The notes under the pieces were generated by a model. The model was given only the letters and a program-made list of their open reading frames with translations, was not told where the DNA came from and did no database searches. Below are positions 33,959 through 45,939 of a DNA stretch of 64,000 bases, piece after piece. The DNA is taken from contig JADHYV010000043.1 in NCBI GenBank assembly GCA_027604705.1, positions 1-64,000 on the forward strand. The letters are read 5' to 3'. A program made the translations under genes and the position numbers. The stretch's first letter is position 1. Each line of letters starts with the position of its first letter. The stretch is from Allomyces arbusculus. Its lineage: Eukaryota > Blastocladiomycota > Blastocladiomycetes > Blastocladiales > Blastocladiaceae.

Positions 33959-35110
33959 TCACTTGCCCCCCTTCTTCTTGCCACTCCGCTGCACCTCGGC
34001 CAGCTGCGGCGCATAGACCTTGACCTGCGCCTTCATGGTCGTGTTCCACTCGGCGTCCGGAATCGCCTTGACCAGCGCCGCCTCGCGGTCGGCCGCCACC
34101 CGCGCGCGCTTGACCTCATCGGTCGCCGGCCCCTTGGCGGGCCCCGCCGACGCGGCCGCCGCCTTCAAAAACAGCTGCACGCACAACTTGGACGCCTTGC
34201 CCTTCTTCATTGACCCAGGCGTGAGTTTCACCTTGTACTTGTACTGCTGCAGCGCCGCGTAGGGCGCGCACACGGCAATCGCTGACACGAGCCCGTCATC
34301 AACGTGCGGCTGGCCCGTGAGCGAGTCCATGAGCTCGGCGACCGTCGCGGCTGCACCCTCGGCGACCGCCTGCGCCGCGTCCTCCTCATCCTCCTCGTCC
34401 TCGGCACCGTCGGCCGCAGGATCCGGCTTGGTCCACGCCTTGCCGCGGGGCGGCTGGTCTATCGAACCCGTCTCGGCAGCCTCGGCCGCTTCCTTGGCAC
34501 GCTGCTCCTCGCGCAACCGCTGAATCTCGGCCTGCTGCGCGGCCTTGGCCGCCTTCTTCTTCTCCTTCTTGCCCTTGGGCTGCGGGCCTTGGTGCGACTT
34601 GAGCACTTCCAGCGCGAGCTGACGGTCCTCGTCGTCCTGGTCGGCGTACTTGGCCTTGAGCTTCTTGAGCTTGCCCTTTTTGCCGCGCACGTTGGGCGCC
34701 GACTGCGGGACCGCGGGCGCCGACGGCACAGGCTTGGGCTCGGCCGGCTTGCCCTTGCCCTTGCCTTTACCCTTGGGCGCGGGCGCGGGCACGGGAGGAG
34801 GCGGGGACGGTGGGGTCACGGGCCGCGAGTTGTCGGCGGAGTCAGCGTCAAAATTGGTTGCCGACGCGCTCTTCTTCATGCGTCGACGCTCGGCGCGGCT
34901 GATCCGGCCACCTTTCTTGGCGGGCTGGTCCGCGTCGGCGTGCTCGTCGGCGGCGGCTGGAGGTTGCGCGGATGCGGTATCGTCGTCGGCTTGGTCAGCG
35001 GATTCAGCGAGCTGCTCGCCGTCGGCCGCGTCCTCGTCGCGCAGCGTGTCCTGGTCTTGGGCCGGACCCTCGCCATCCCCATCCTCGTCCTCATCATCCT
35101 CGTCGTCGTC

Positions 35111-35142
<32 letters not shown>

Positions 35143-37515
35143 GCATAAGCTGCTGAAGCTGCGCGACGAGCGACGACGGCGCCGCGCCTGATGCCGACCC
35201 CTCGTCCTCTTCTTCGTCCTCTTCCTCTTCGTCGTTGGCCTCGGGCTGCGCCTCGACCTCGGCAACCGGCGCGTCCTCGTCACCACATTCGCCCTCTGTG
35301 CCGCCATTCACCTGCGCGTCATCGTCACCCTCCTCCTGCTCTTCCATCGCCTCCTCCTGCCCACCCTGTTCCTCCTCATCCGCCTTCTCCACCCCACTCG
35401 CCGCGCCGATCGCGCGCCTCCCCCTCCCGCGCTCGCCCACGTGCCGCGCGACCGACTCCTCATCCACCTTGAACAAGATGCCCAGCCCGTACACCAACTG
35501 CGCCGGCGGCAACTGGTTCTTGCGCCCGCGAATAATAAACGAACCGGTACTCACATACTCGCCGGTCGGCGCCGTCTTGGACACCTGGTGCCACCAGACC
35601 CACCATGCAGACGTGACAATCTTCGAGTCCCACGCGCGACTCTGACAGAGCGCCATCGTGCCCGCCTGCGCGAGCGTCGACGGCGGAATTTCCGGCCACC
35701 CCTGGGACGGACCCGACTCGTTTTCGGTGGATTTCGACCCGAGGTTCTTGATCACGACCGACGGCGCCCCGTGCAAGTCCGCGTGCACGTAGACGTCCCC
35801 CGGGCGCAGGTACCGTTTCACGAGCGTCTCATTCTGGTGCATGTCCTTGCCGCCGAGCACCAGGTAGTTCTCGGACGTGATGCACCAATGAAACTTTTCA
35901 AACCACATGGGCTTGCGCAACTTGGCCAGCATCGGCGCCGAACTCGGTTTCGCCGCAGCCGCGAGGTCCTGCTGAATCTTGGCCTGCGCGGAGAGCATCG
36001 CGCGGTCGGCGACGGCCAATGTCTTGGCCTGTTTCGCGGCGGATTGTTTTTTGGTCGCGTACAATGCGCGCGCATTCGCCATGGCCGATTGCGCCAGGTC
36101 AATGGGCACGGTCACGTACGGGTCGAGCGCTTTCCGGTGCGCCCGGCGCGTCGCGCGGACCGCGTGCGCCGCCGCACGGTCTTCGGCGTCCTCATCTTCA
36201 TCCTCGTCGCTCTCCGTATCCTCGTCGTTCTCGTTGCCGACCTCGCGCGCGTCCGGGTCGCGCAGCCGCAAGTATATCGTGTTCACGCCCAGATCCAGCT
36301 TGGTAATCGCCGCGGCGACCGGGTTGCCCCGGGCCGTCTCGACCTTCACGAGTTCCCCGAGATCGACCCAGTCCATGCCCGCGGCCAGCGCCGAATTGAC
36401 GACCGCGATCGCGGCCCCGACCAAATCCGCGTGAATTTCCACCAACCGCGCGCGCCGCTCGGCCGCGCGCTGTGCGGCCTCGAGCGCTTCGACGCGCAAC
36501 AGCTGTTCGCGCTGAATCGCGGCCAGTTTTGCACGCGCCGCATCGTCGGCCGCGCGTTGGCGCTGCGCGGCGCGCTGGGACTCAAGCGAGGAAAAGTAGG
36601 CGTCGGCGGCGGCATTGAACGAGGTGAATTCGGTGATCGAGTAGGACGGGGTTTGGTATTGCGCGAGGGCGACGGGCTGCAGGTCGACGTGCAGGCCGGA
36701 CGCCGAGTCGGAGATCAGGTAGCCGCGGAACGAGGTGGTCGTGGTTGTGAGGTCCTCGGCGGCACGCAGGGCGGTGAGCGCCTTGTCGGCGTCGGCGACG
36801 GTGAGTTTGGTGGATCCGCGCAGGCCGACAGAGAGAAGTGCGTGTTCAATGATTGCCGCCGGAAATTCCGAATTGGATGAGAGCAGCCGCTTGGCCTGGT
36901 CTTTTGGGTGCTTATCGATCAGGTCGGCAAGTGACTCGGGCGTCCAGGCCTTGGGCGGGGTCGGCGTGAAGTGCGCGACCGATTGCAGCGTGGATCCGAC
37001 GCGGTACTCGTCCTCGTCGTTGACTTTCACGACGCGCAGGACCGAGAGGATCGTGTAGTTGCCGTCGGTCAGGATCACGTTTCCGGCCGCGTAGAATTCG
37101 CAGACGAGGTGGTAGTTGAGTTCCGGCAGGACGTTGCCGCCGAAATCGAGCACGACGACGCGGTCGCGGCCGAGTTGGCGCAGGCCTGTCAGGCGGCGTT
37201 GGCGAAGGTGCTTGCGCAGCTATTGGCACAGAGTTTGGTTAGCCTGGACTTCAAGTTCGTTCAAGAGTACGGATTGCATGAAGTTACCTTCACGGCGAAC
37301 CCAGACGGCTGCACTTGCTTTTCGCGCTCAAATTCGGTCGCGTGCATGCGAATGCCCGACTCGACGACGACGAGCTCCTTGTGCTCGGGCTTGGCAAATT
37401 TCAGCAAGTAGGTCTTTTGGTTGATGTCGTAGACGTTTTGCAGGCGCATGCCCACGGCGCGCTGCAGGTCGGCAACGACCGCGGCCAGATCGAGCGCCGA
37501 GACGCGTGACTTCAT
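33959..37515 (-). CDS. RQC2: Ribosome quality control factor Rqc2/NEMF
   Basis: It binds stalled 60S-peptidyl-tRNA, recruits Ltn1 and directs C-terminal Ala/Thr (CAT) tails. Exon 1 is 37515-37288 and exon 2 is 37219-33959, total 1162 aa. The NFACT-N domain starts MKSRVSALDLAAVV with Asp9, and the pair Asp95-Arg96 in LGRDRVVVLDFGG matches yeast Asp98-Arg99, the residues needed for CAT-tailing. Coiled coils follow, then NFACT-R with WFEKFHWCITSENYLVLGG, GDVYVHADLHGAPSVVIKN and SAWWVWWHQVSKTAPTGEY. A long acidic stretch (runs of Asp and Glu, about residues 640-780) precedes the NFACT-C end, which finishes with a Lys/Gly tail. It shares an 800-bp divergent upstream region with the syntaxin gene. 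Confidence 0.96.
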
Positions 37516-38321
37516 GATGGACAATGGTGCGAGTCGGTGCTGCAGGAACTTGGTGTGGTCGAGAGCTGGTCGTGCTGGATATTTATTGTTGTCGTCGTGG
37601 GCGACGGTGCGGTGGTGAAGGAAAAGGCGGCGAGGGCAAAGGCACGGCAGATCACAGTGGTCATGGCCACATCATTCGTGAGCCGCCACGAATGCTGCTG
37701 ACACGTGGCTCCGATCAACCGCCACGATCAGTGCAGGCCGTGCGTTCAAACCCCGGTGCGACTGTTTCTTGCTTCCACAAGTGGAGCCATTGTGATCAGC
37801 CTGCCCGCGCTGCCCACGACCACTGCAAGCGAGCCTGCAGCATGAGCCGCCCCAATCCGCTCCATCGCTGGCCAACAGCTTCCCGTCCACGATGACCAAC
37901 CGCAATATGCCCGACTCTTCACGCTCATGCTCGCCCGAGGGACCGGTTACAGACGCGCACAGCCAAGCGCACGCGGGACACCTTTTCAAGGCGGCCACGA
38001 GTCCACTTTGGCGCGGTGCATCCACTGAGCTCCAGATGAGCGATCCGGTTACACGCGGAGCCAGACAGCCCGGAGCGCGACTGCACCAACGTTGGACCTG
38101 CGCGCGCACCGTGCACCACGGTCTTGGCGGTCCGTCGATGTCGATGGGACGATGGAGTCGGGACGACCAGCGTGCTCGCTAGCGACCATGTGTGCCAAGG
38201 ATCGGCCACGCGCCGGTGGTCCAGGACGGTGATCTCTGGGTCTGTCCTCGTTGATGCTCTCTCGACCACGACCCAACCGTCGTGTGCCCGCGATCAAAAC
38301 ACTCTCAAGCAATACAAACCC
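37516..38321. promoter_or_regulatory. Divergent upstream region of RQC2 and the syntaxin gene
   Basis: About 800 bp with no supported gene. It must contain both promoters. No TATA box or repeat stands out. Confidence 0.45.
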
Positions 38322-39995
38322 ATGACACATCCCGCGGACCGCGAGCGGTGGTCTGGCACGACCGCTAACGCCAGCGACCCGCTGCTGCCGAGCTCGCCGT
38401 ACCTGTCCCGGCCGTCACTTCGCCGCGACCGGCTGGCCGAGCTGCATGCGGTACGTTCATACGTTGCATGGCGATGTTTTTTGACCAGGTCGAAGTGGTT
38501 TACGGGATCTGACCCTCAAGTACGCTTGAAGGCAATCATCGCTTCGCCCATTCCCGTTTCTACGACTGCGTCGCCAAGTCGCGCCCCGCCGCACGTACCC
38601 AGCGCGCCTTCGCCCACGACCACCACGACCTGGCCGCGGCCCGGCACCCTGCTCTCACCGACCAAGTCCGTCTTGGTCGACCCGTCATCGCACTTGACCT
38701 GGTCCGATACCCCGACTGCTGCGACCGCGACTATTCCCTCCCCAACCCTCGCGAAAACCGCGCTCCTGACCTCCTTCCTCGACGATGTTGCGTCCGTGAC
38801 CACGACTCTCGCGCAAGTGCGCGCCGACCTCGGCGACTTACACGCCGCGCAAACCGCAGCGTTGCGCACCTCGTCGACGGCCGTGACCGTCCCAACCCCA
38901 CCACACGACCGCGCCTGGCTCGCGTCCACGACCCGCCGGCTTCACGCAACACTCGCGGAATGCCGCGATACTACTCTCCCCGCGCTTGCCGCGCGCCTGC
39001 ACGCGGACCTCGCGCGCGATCCCGATTCGTCCTCCTTCTGCACCGCGGCGTCAGCACACCTCCGTTCTGTCGCAACCAAATACGACGCCTGTTCCCGGAT
39101 CCTTATCACGCACTGCACCAACTACACCGCGCAGATCCGCGCGCGTCTCGTGCGCGAACTGCGCGTCGTGCACCCGGACGCCGACCCGGCGTCGCTCGAC
39201 GCCTACCTCGATGCGGATCCGGACGCGTCGCCGCCGCCGAACCGCGGCGTCGTGGGCGGTAACGCCGTGACAGGGATCTTTGCGTACGAGATTTTGCGCG
39301 CGCGGTCCGGACTGGTGACGGGGATGCCGCCGGCGGCACGCGCGGCGTTCCAGGGAATTCATGATCGCCATGTGGAGCTGCGCGAGTTGGAGCGCGGGGT
39401 CGAGATGGTCAAGGGCTTGCTGGTGGATGTGGAGAGGATGCTGGCGCCGCCGCTGGTCGTGATCAGGAAGGAGGGGGCGGTGGGGAGGGTCGAGACGCCG
39501 AGTGAAGTCACGCGCGAGGTCGAGCGCGCCAGTCTGCGCGAATCGGTGGAGAGCGAGGTGGGGGAGGAGGAGAAGGGGGTGGACAAGGTCGGGCGCGAGC
39601 TTCGTGACCGCGTCGCGCGCGCACCGTGGTACCTGTGCTTGCTGGTCATCGGGGTCCTGGCGATTGTCGCGCTGGTGGTTGGGGCCACGGTGTGGGCGTC
39701 GAGTCGCGCGAATCTCGTGGACATCCGGCTGCAGAGGGAGGGCGCGGCGACGACGACAGTCGTCGATTGGCAGCCGACGCTGACTGACGACGCGACCAGT
39801 TGGCCGGCGTCGACGACGACTAAGTCAATGACCACCGAGCTGACGACGACCACCACGAGCACGATCACGACGACGACGATTCACGCTGCCGTGGTCACGT
39901 CAACTCTCGCGCCTGTCGACCGCGCGAGTCCTGTGCTGGGCCCAACGATGGTTGTGGGCGCGCCGAGTCTGGCGCCGGCGACGCCGCGTCTGTGA
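38322..39995 (+). CDS. Divergent plasma-membrane-type syntaxin (Sso1/syntaxin-1-like)
   Basis: This is a t-SNARE-like protein of the exocytic branch. Exon 1 is 38322-38450 and exon 2 is 38532-39995 (intron GTACGT..GAAG; in frame if retained), total 530 aa. A Thr/Pro-rich N terminus leads to an Habc-like helical bundle from about residue 115 (LLTSFLDDVASVTTTLAQV) to 260. The linker VVHPDADPASLDAYLD matches the Sso1 linker IQPEATEDEVEAA. The SNARE-like helix starts near 320 (DRHVELRELERGVEMVKGLL). Where syntaxins carry the central glutamine this protein reads MLAPPLVV, so the zero-layer Gln is missing. A transmembrane helix lies at about 406-430 (YLCLLVIGVLAIVALVVGAT). It is followed by an unusual 100-residue Thr-rich outer tail. 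The fold is a confident call; fusion activity is doubtful. Confidence 0.8.
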   Translation: MTHPADRERWSGTTANASDPLLPSSPYLSRPSLRRDRLAELHAVRSYVAWRCFLTRSKWFTGSDPQVRLKAIIASPIPVSTTASPSRAPPHVPSAPSPTTTTTWPRPGTLLSPTKSVLVDPSSHLTWSDTPTAATATIPSPTLAKTALLTSFLDDVASVTTTLAQVRADLGDLHAAQTAALRTSSTAVTVPTPPHDRAWLASTTRRLHATLAECRDTTLPALAARLHADLARDPDSSSFCTAASAHLRSVATKYDACSRILITHCTNYTAQIRARLVRELRVVHPDADPASLDAYLDADPDASPPPNRGVVGGNAVTGIFAYEILRARSGLVTGMPPAARAAFQGIHDRHVELRELERGVEMVKGLLVDVERMLAPPLVVIRKEGAVGRVETPSEVTREVERASLRESVESEVGEEEKGVDKVGRELRDRVARAPWYLCLLVIGVLAIVALVVGATVWASSRANLVDIRLQREGAATTTVVDWQPTLTDDATSWPASTTTKSMTTELTTTTTSTITTTTIHAAVVTSTLAPVDRASPVLGPTMVVGAPSLAPATPRL

Positions 39996-40535
39996 CCAGG
40001 TTGATTCGTGTGGGCGTGAGTCGGCCGCGGTGCACCGCGTTTGCCATCACCATGCTCGCCCTGTCTGTTTTCGTTCCTTCAATAAAGCAGCACTTGGTCG
40101 TGAACCCCCTCCCGCACAGTCTCCACGTCGTCGTCGTGCCCAGTCACCGCATCCGCGCGGGCCAGTCATCTCATCCATTGCCCTCGAAACTCGTGCATGT
40201 GTGTGAGCGCCGTGTTCTCGCGCTTCGACACGCCGGACGTTTGCCCGTCGGCCCTTCTCTCGCCCCTTCAACGCCAGGCGACAAACGCCGGCTTTCCAGG
40301 CCCGGCCCGACGAGCGCGCCACCCCCGTTTCGTCGTCCACCATGTTGCAACCTCGCGCAGTCGCTCATGCGAGCCCGATGCTTCAAGATGGCGGCGGTCG
40401 CCAGCTGAGATGTGAGAAGCGGCCCGTTCTCTCGTCAACGACTGCAACGTCGCCGACGCTGTTCGGCCTCAAAGCACCAAGCACAAGCACCGTCTCCTGC
40501 TGCCTACCCGTGCCATCACCATCATTTCCACGGGC
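39996..40535. promoter_or_regulatory. Intergenic region upstream of the second MFS gene
   Basis: A stretch of 540 bp without supported genes; syntaxin 3' flank (AATAAA near 40081) and MFS promoter. Confidence 0.45.
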
Positions 40536-42902
40536 ATGACCGGCATCACAACGACGCCGCCCGCGCCCGCCACCGCTGGGTCCGCGCGGCCCCAATCGCC
40601 GACATCACTGCCGTCGCCGTCGCCATCGGCGCGCTTGCTGGTCGACGAGATGGGCAACCGCAGCGCCACGACGACGCCGCCGCCCGCGAGTTCGCCCCGC
40701 GGGGATGGGTCGGTGTTTTCTGCGCCAACGGCGACGACGACGGCGCGCCAAGCTGGTGATCTGCAGCACTCTCCTCTCTCAGTGGTCGACGACCGCGACA
40801 ACGACCTCACGACCTACCCGTTGACCGCCGACGTGACCGACATGATCGCCGCCGAGGACGTGCCTGCATCGCGACCGCCAGCGCCGCGCGTGGCGCCTGC
40901 GACAACGACGACTGCAGCGACAGCGGCACCAGATGAAAATGCGCCCGAACCAGCAACGAAATCGGGCGCGCCCGCGGCCGGTGGGCGGACGCCAATGCCC
41001 TGGCGCTCGGTGCTCACGCTGTCGCTGTGCATGTGGACGAATGCGTTCTTGTACCTAAGCATTTTGCCGTTCATGGTTTGGTACGTGCCGCGTTTTTACT
41101 CTGTTGCTATCGGACGGCGATGGATGCGATGTGATACTGATCTCTTCCACCACGATTTGCACAGGATGCTCGAGAGCTTTCACGTCACCGACGACCCAAA
41201 CCAGCTGGGCACCTATTCGGGCTGGCTCACAGCATCCATGATGATTGGCGGCACCATTTCGTCCTACCCGTGGGGCCTGATCAGCGACAAGTACGGTCGT
41301 AAACCCGTCCTGATTCTCGGCCTGCTGTCGACGTCCGTCTTTGTCGTCCTTTTCGGCTTCTCGACCAGTTTCCCGCTCGCCATTCTGTGGCGTACCGTCT
41401 CGGGGCTGTGCAACGGCGTCGTCGGTACGGCCAAGGCCATGATGGCCGAGGTCTGCGACAGGACCAACTTGGCCGGCGCGTTCTCGGTCATGAGCGTGTT
41501 CTGGGGTCTGGGCGTGATTCTAGGCCCGTTGGTGGGTGGATTGCTTGCGAGGCCGGCGGCGCTGTACCCGAACGTGTTTCCGAAGGGGTCATTCTTTGAT
41601 ACGTGGCCGTGGGCGCTGCCGTGTATCTTTGGTACCGTGTCCTCTCTCTCCCCCCTCCACCACCATGACGTGCAAGTTCTGACACGAATTCGCCCTCCGT
41701 CCCCTCCAGGCGCGGTCGTCGGTGTGATTGCAAGTTTTGCAGCCTACTGGACTCTGCCCGAGACGCGCACCAACGTGGCCAAGCTGCCGTTGTTCTCGTT
41801 CTTGCAGGACAAGTCGTCGCGGCGCATGTCGCTCGCAACCGACGGCAAGACCGATGCGGAGGCCGCGTCCGCGGCGAAACCCGAGGAGGCCAAGTCGCTC
41901 ACCTTCTGGCAACTGTGCCGCGACGGCCCAATTTTCCTGACCGCGTTCCTGTACGGGTGCACGGCGGCGGTCGAAATCGTGCGTTGGCTCGTCTTGGTCG
42001 CACGAGCGATTCATGCGGTGCTTTGAACTGACCCTCGTCTGCTCTTTGCTTTCCTTTTAGACGTACATGGAAGCGACGGTCCTGTGGGCGAAAATGCCGC
42101 TGGATCAGGGCGGTGTCGCGTTCGATTCGGCCGGTACGCGCCTCCCCTCCAACCGCGTCTCGATTCCTCCGCTCACGGCGGCCTTTCTTTCTCGTTTCCA
42201 GATATCGGGTTCATCACGTCGCTCAACGGGGTCGTGACCCTCGTGTTCCAGCTGCTCCTCTTCCCCATGATCGAGCGCAAACTCGGCCCGCTCACGCTCT
42301 TCCGTGTCGGCACGCTGCTCCCCATTGCCTCACACCAGCTCACACCGCGCGTTCCGCAACTGTGGCCCGGGGCATCGCACGGCACCTACCGCGCAATCGC
42401 CGCCGTCCTGCAATCGTTAGCCGGGATCGGGTCGACGTGCGCGTTCACGACCGTGTTTGTGATGGTGTCCAACTCGGCGCTCGACAAGGACAAGGGGTCG
42501 GCGAACGGGCTGGGGCAGACGTTTGCGTCAACGGCGCGGATTATTTTCCCGATTTTGGTACGCTCTCCTTCCTTCCGGGGTCCTTGTTTCTGTGAACTGA
42601 TCGCGTGCGCTCCCGGTGACTAGTCTGGGTCGGTCTTTTCGGCATCGCTCTACAACTCAAGCGAGCCGTTCGACTACCACTTCGTCTTCTTCCTCGTCAA
42701 CATCTTCTCACTGATCACGTTCGCGTCCACGTTTTGGCTCGACCCGGCGATCAACGGGCCGCGCGAGGCCGCCGACGAGGAACGGTCGAAGCGCGCCGCT
42801 GCTGCCGCAAGTAGCAGCAGTAGCAGCAGCGACGACGACGACGCGACCGTGTGCGCGGGGACGAAGGCGGCCGTGGCCGAGGCGAAGTCGACCGAGGCAT
42901 GA
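40536..42902 (+). CDS. MFS transporter, DHA1/ZIFL-like
   Basis: This is a major facilitator resembling the plant ZIF1-like and fungal multidrug/TetA-type group. Exons: 40536-41080, 41165-41631, 41710-41978, 42061-42133, 42202-42557 and 42624-42902, total 662 aa. A 150-residue Thr/Pro/Ala-rich cytosolic N terminus precedes helix 1 (LTLSLCMWTNAFLYLSILPF). Motif A is present as LISDKYGRKPVLILG, followed by WRTVSGLCNGVVGTAKAMM and VILGPLVGGLLARP. Helices of the second half include FLTAFLYGCTAAVEI and DIGFITSLNGVVTLVFQ. The C terminus ends in Ser and Asp runs. A decayed copy of the 3' part lies about 3 kb downstream. Substrate unknown. Confidence 0.9.
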
Positions 42903-43411
42903 ATGGGTCAGTTGAGAGGAGGAAGAGGAGGAGGAGGGTGTGCGAGGTATAACGGTATAGATAGCTTTTTGTGTTTGTGATGTCCGGCCGCGGTGACGAG
43001 CATCGCGCCGTCGTGCATTCTTGTTGAGGACCAAGCAGGTGGAAACTGGAGCGGGTTTTTGCACTGTGGATGGTCGAGCAACCCGTGCGCGCTCTTCGAA
43101 TGTGGGGAGAGTGAGATGCATTGGAGAGAAGTGGACATGATGATCGTGTTGTCACACACATGCATGAAACCGAGGCATGCATCCATCTTCATCGGTCACT
43201 CTTTGACCAGACAAGAGAGCATGTTTGCCACATCACTGCGGTTTTGGGAGCAACGCCAGGCGCCTTCTTCGAATGATGAGCAAAAGGTTCAGAAATGAGA
43301 CGCGCCATTAACTGAGATTGAATGTACGGGTTGGAGAAGCAAAGGGAGCAACAAGAAGAGCAAAGACGGGTAACACGTCGTGGAAAAGGGCCCAGAGGCC
43401 AGCCGCGATTC
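42903..43411. other. Convergent intergenic region
   Basis: About 500 bp between two converging 3' ends. No gene or repeat seen. Confidence 0.5.
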
Positions 43412-44639
43412 TCAGAAGAACGACGCGAACCCATCCGGCAACATCGACGCGAAATCGCCACCCGACGTGCCATCCTGCGGCTGCTGGTTCCCCCACGGCG
43501 CCGACGCAAACATATCGGTCAGCTGGTCCGTGCCCGTGCCCGACCCGTCACCCGACTGCGTGGGCTGCGCCCACGGCATTGCCTGCCCGCCGAAAAGATC
43601 CTGCAGCCCCTGGTCGGACCCCCACGGCGTCGCCAGCTGGTCGCCACCATTCGACGTGTCGCCGCTGTTCGACGCTTTTGGGAAGAAACTGTTGTCACCG
43701 CCAAACGACGAGCCAAAGGCGTTGCCGTCGCTGCCGCTGGGGGCGAACCACGACCCATCGTTGAAACCGCTGTTCGAGAAGAAAGAGGCCGGGTCGCTGA
43801 AGGAGTCGGGGTTTTGAGTGGCCGGCGTCGGCCGCGGGCGTCGTGGTGGTGGTGGACGGCACGGGGGCCGCGGGAGTCGTCGTCGACGTTGGCTCGGGCA
43901 GGGCCGAAGGCAGCGGAGAGGAGCCGGCATTTGTCGCTGGAACACCTTGCTCCGGAATTTGCGAACTCGGCACAGCGGTCACGACCTATTGAGAGAAGCG
44001 GCGGTGTTAACCAAAATGGTGAACCCAATGGACGCGATCCCGTGTGGATTTCCGGGACTGCGTGGGTGGAAAAGCACGACAGGAGCGGACCGGTGACGAC
44101 GTGTTGACCAGAGGTGCGTCCGTGGACGATACCGCGGCCGTGGGCCCCTCGCCACTGGCGGCGGACGGGATCGTCTGAGCCACGGGCCCATCAGCGCTAG
44201 GGCCGGCCTCCGCGGGTACGGGTGCGCCCGTGTTGGTGCTCGTGCTCACTTCAGGCACGGGTGCGTTGGTGCTGGTACTCGGCTCGGGCACGGATCCGGG
44301 CTCCATAGTTGCAGTCGGATCGATGACCAGCGCACCACCCTCCGCATCCACGTCGGTTGGGATCGTCTCGACCGTGGGCACGGGTTCGGTGTTGCTATGG
44401 CTCGGCACTTGCACAAGCGTGCCCTCATCGTGACTCGTGGTCGGCACCCCGGCAGGCTGGCTCAACCCGTGCTCACCAACGTACCCGCCTCCATGAGGGG
44501 TGGCCGTTTCCACGGGCACGGTCACGGGCGAACTGGTGGCGGTCGACGGGACTGGGACGGGTTCACCCCCGTCGTGGCTCGTCAGCGGCAGGGCGGCGGG
44601 CGTGCTCGACTGGGCGTGGTTCCCGTCAAAGTTGGACAT
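43412..44639 (-). CDS. 343-aa low-complexity protein with prion-like C terminus
   Basis: I do not recognise this gene. Exons: 44639-44091, 43985-43888 and 43796-43412 close to 343 codons. The N-terminal 215 residues are Thr/Ser/Pro/Val-rich without signal peptide (starts MSNFDGNHAQSS) and contain repeats of the type VPEPSTSTN. The C-terminal 128 residues switch to Gly/Asn/Ser/Gln/Phe-rich sequence with aromatic spacers, such as FFSNSGFNDGSWFAPSGSD and LQDLFGGQAMPWAQPTQ. That looks like a prion-like or condensate-forming domain. The second intron (GTCGAC donor) is the weaker one, but it is needed because the frame changes there. No membrane segment is visible. Confidence 0.65.
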
Positions 44640-45939
44640 GGTTTTGGTCGGCGTTCTTTCCTTGCAAAGGAGTAAATGATTTCAATCAGTGATCTGATCA
44701 GCACAATCATGTTGCTTGTCGACGCTATCTCCAGAGAGCGGCGCTGAGCGCGACGGATGGGCAAGTTGGCGGACAATGTTGCTCTCACACAGACCAGTTG
44801 CTTGGATATCAGCCAATTTCTTGAGACGGCGCCGTGGGAGATGGGCAGGACGGGAGCTCTGGCCGGATCTGGAGTCGTCGCGGCGGGCGGCCGCCGCTTT
44901 TTATGCATCCGGGCAGTTTTCCATGGCCAGGCCAGAGACGACGCAGCTAGAACTGACCGCGCATGTATTTTTTGTGCCGCTGCAATTGATCGGTGGAGTT
45001 GCGGTGCCAGGGAACAAAGGGAACAAGGCGATCCGTAAACCTTGGATGCTGGCTGCAGCCTGCCGCCGTGGTGACTGGGGGTTTCAGACTCGGGGATTGG
45101 AGAATCCGCAGCATTCTCAGTTGGGTTTCAGTGGCAACGGGGGGATCAGGAAGCACACGCTGCACAGATTCGTCACTATCTTCAACGGCTTTTCCTTCGC
45201 TGTCGGCAGTATGCACACTGTCTCCACAGCCCACACTGTCACGAACGATGCCTTCCATGTCGGCAGCCAGCATTTCGCCGTCAGCACTCGACGCAGAACA
45301 ACGAGATCAACTCAATGCACTCTTCGCTTTATGTGGTCCTCATTGTCGCGCGCCGTCACCATCTCTGTCGCTCTCGGTCGACCAACAGTATGCGCACCAT
45401 GTTTCCGGGTCTGCCCTCGAACATGCGAGTGCACCCACTTGCAATCCATGTGGCCTATGATGCTCAACAAGAATGAACCGCTGCCAGCTGCCACTCGTCG
45501 ACGGCGTGAGCGACGGCATGACCGAGCCGGTTGCCCCTGGTCGGCAGGTGGCGCACCGGTTGTGGACCGAAGAAACGATGGCTCCCACTGCCAATGCCGT
45601 CGCACGTCATGGCGGGGGTTCTCGTTGCTTCAGGAGTTGGCCAAAGCGCCGGCCTGGACGACGGGCGCCGCTGGGATGGAATTTCGAACGGCTCGCTCTA
45701 CGACGATGCTGGCGCAAGGCTTGTCACACGTTCACGAGTAGGACATTGTTGTTGCGTAGTTGGCAGCGACTCTGACGTGGTTTTGGCGGGCTCTCACATT
45801 CTTGCACGCCACATTTGTCTGTGGTCCGGTTTTGGTCCTAGAAGTTTTACGATTCGGGTTGTTGGCCGGCGTGGACGCAGTACGCTCATCCCGATCGCGG
45901 CGCACCTGCTGCTGCTGCCGCACGTTGTGCAGGTGCCAC
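44640..45939. other. Stretch without a supported gene
   Basis: This holds the promoter of the 343-aa gene. A minus-strand 108-codon frame at 44947-45273 and a plus-strand frame to 45460 both have some protein-like sequence, but neither shows a family or splice context. I left both unannotated. Confidence 0.4.

Noticed and set aside
34304-36880. Plus-strand frames of 295 and 479 codons
   Set aside because: They lie antisense to RQC2, whose domains are fully conserved.
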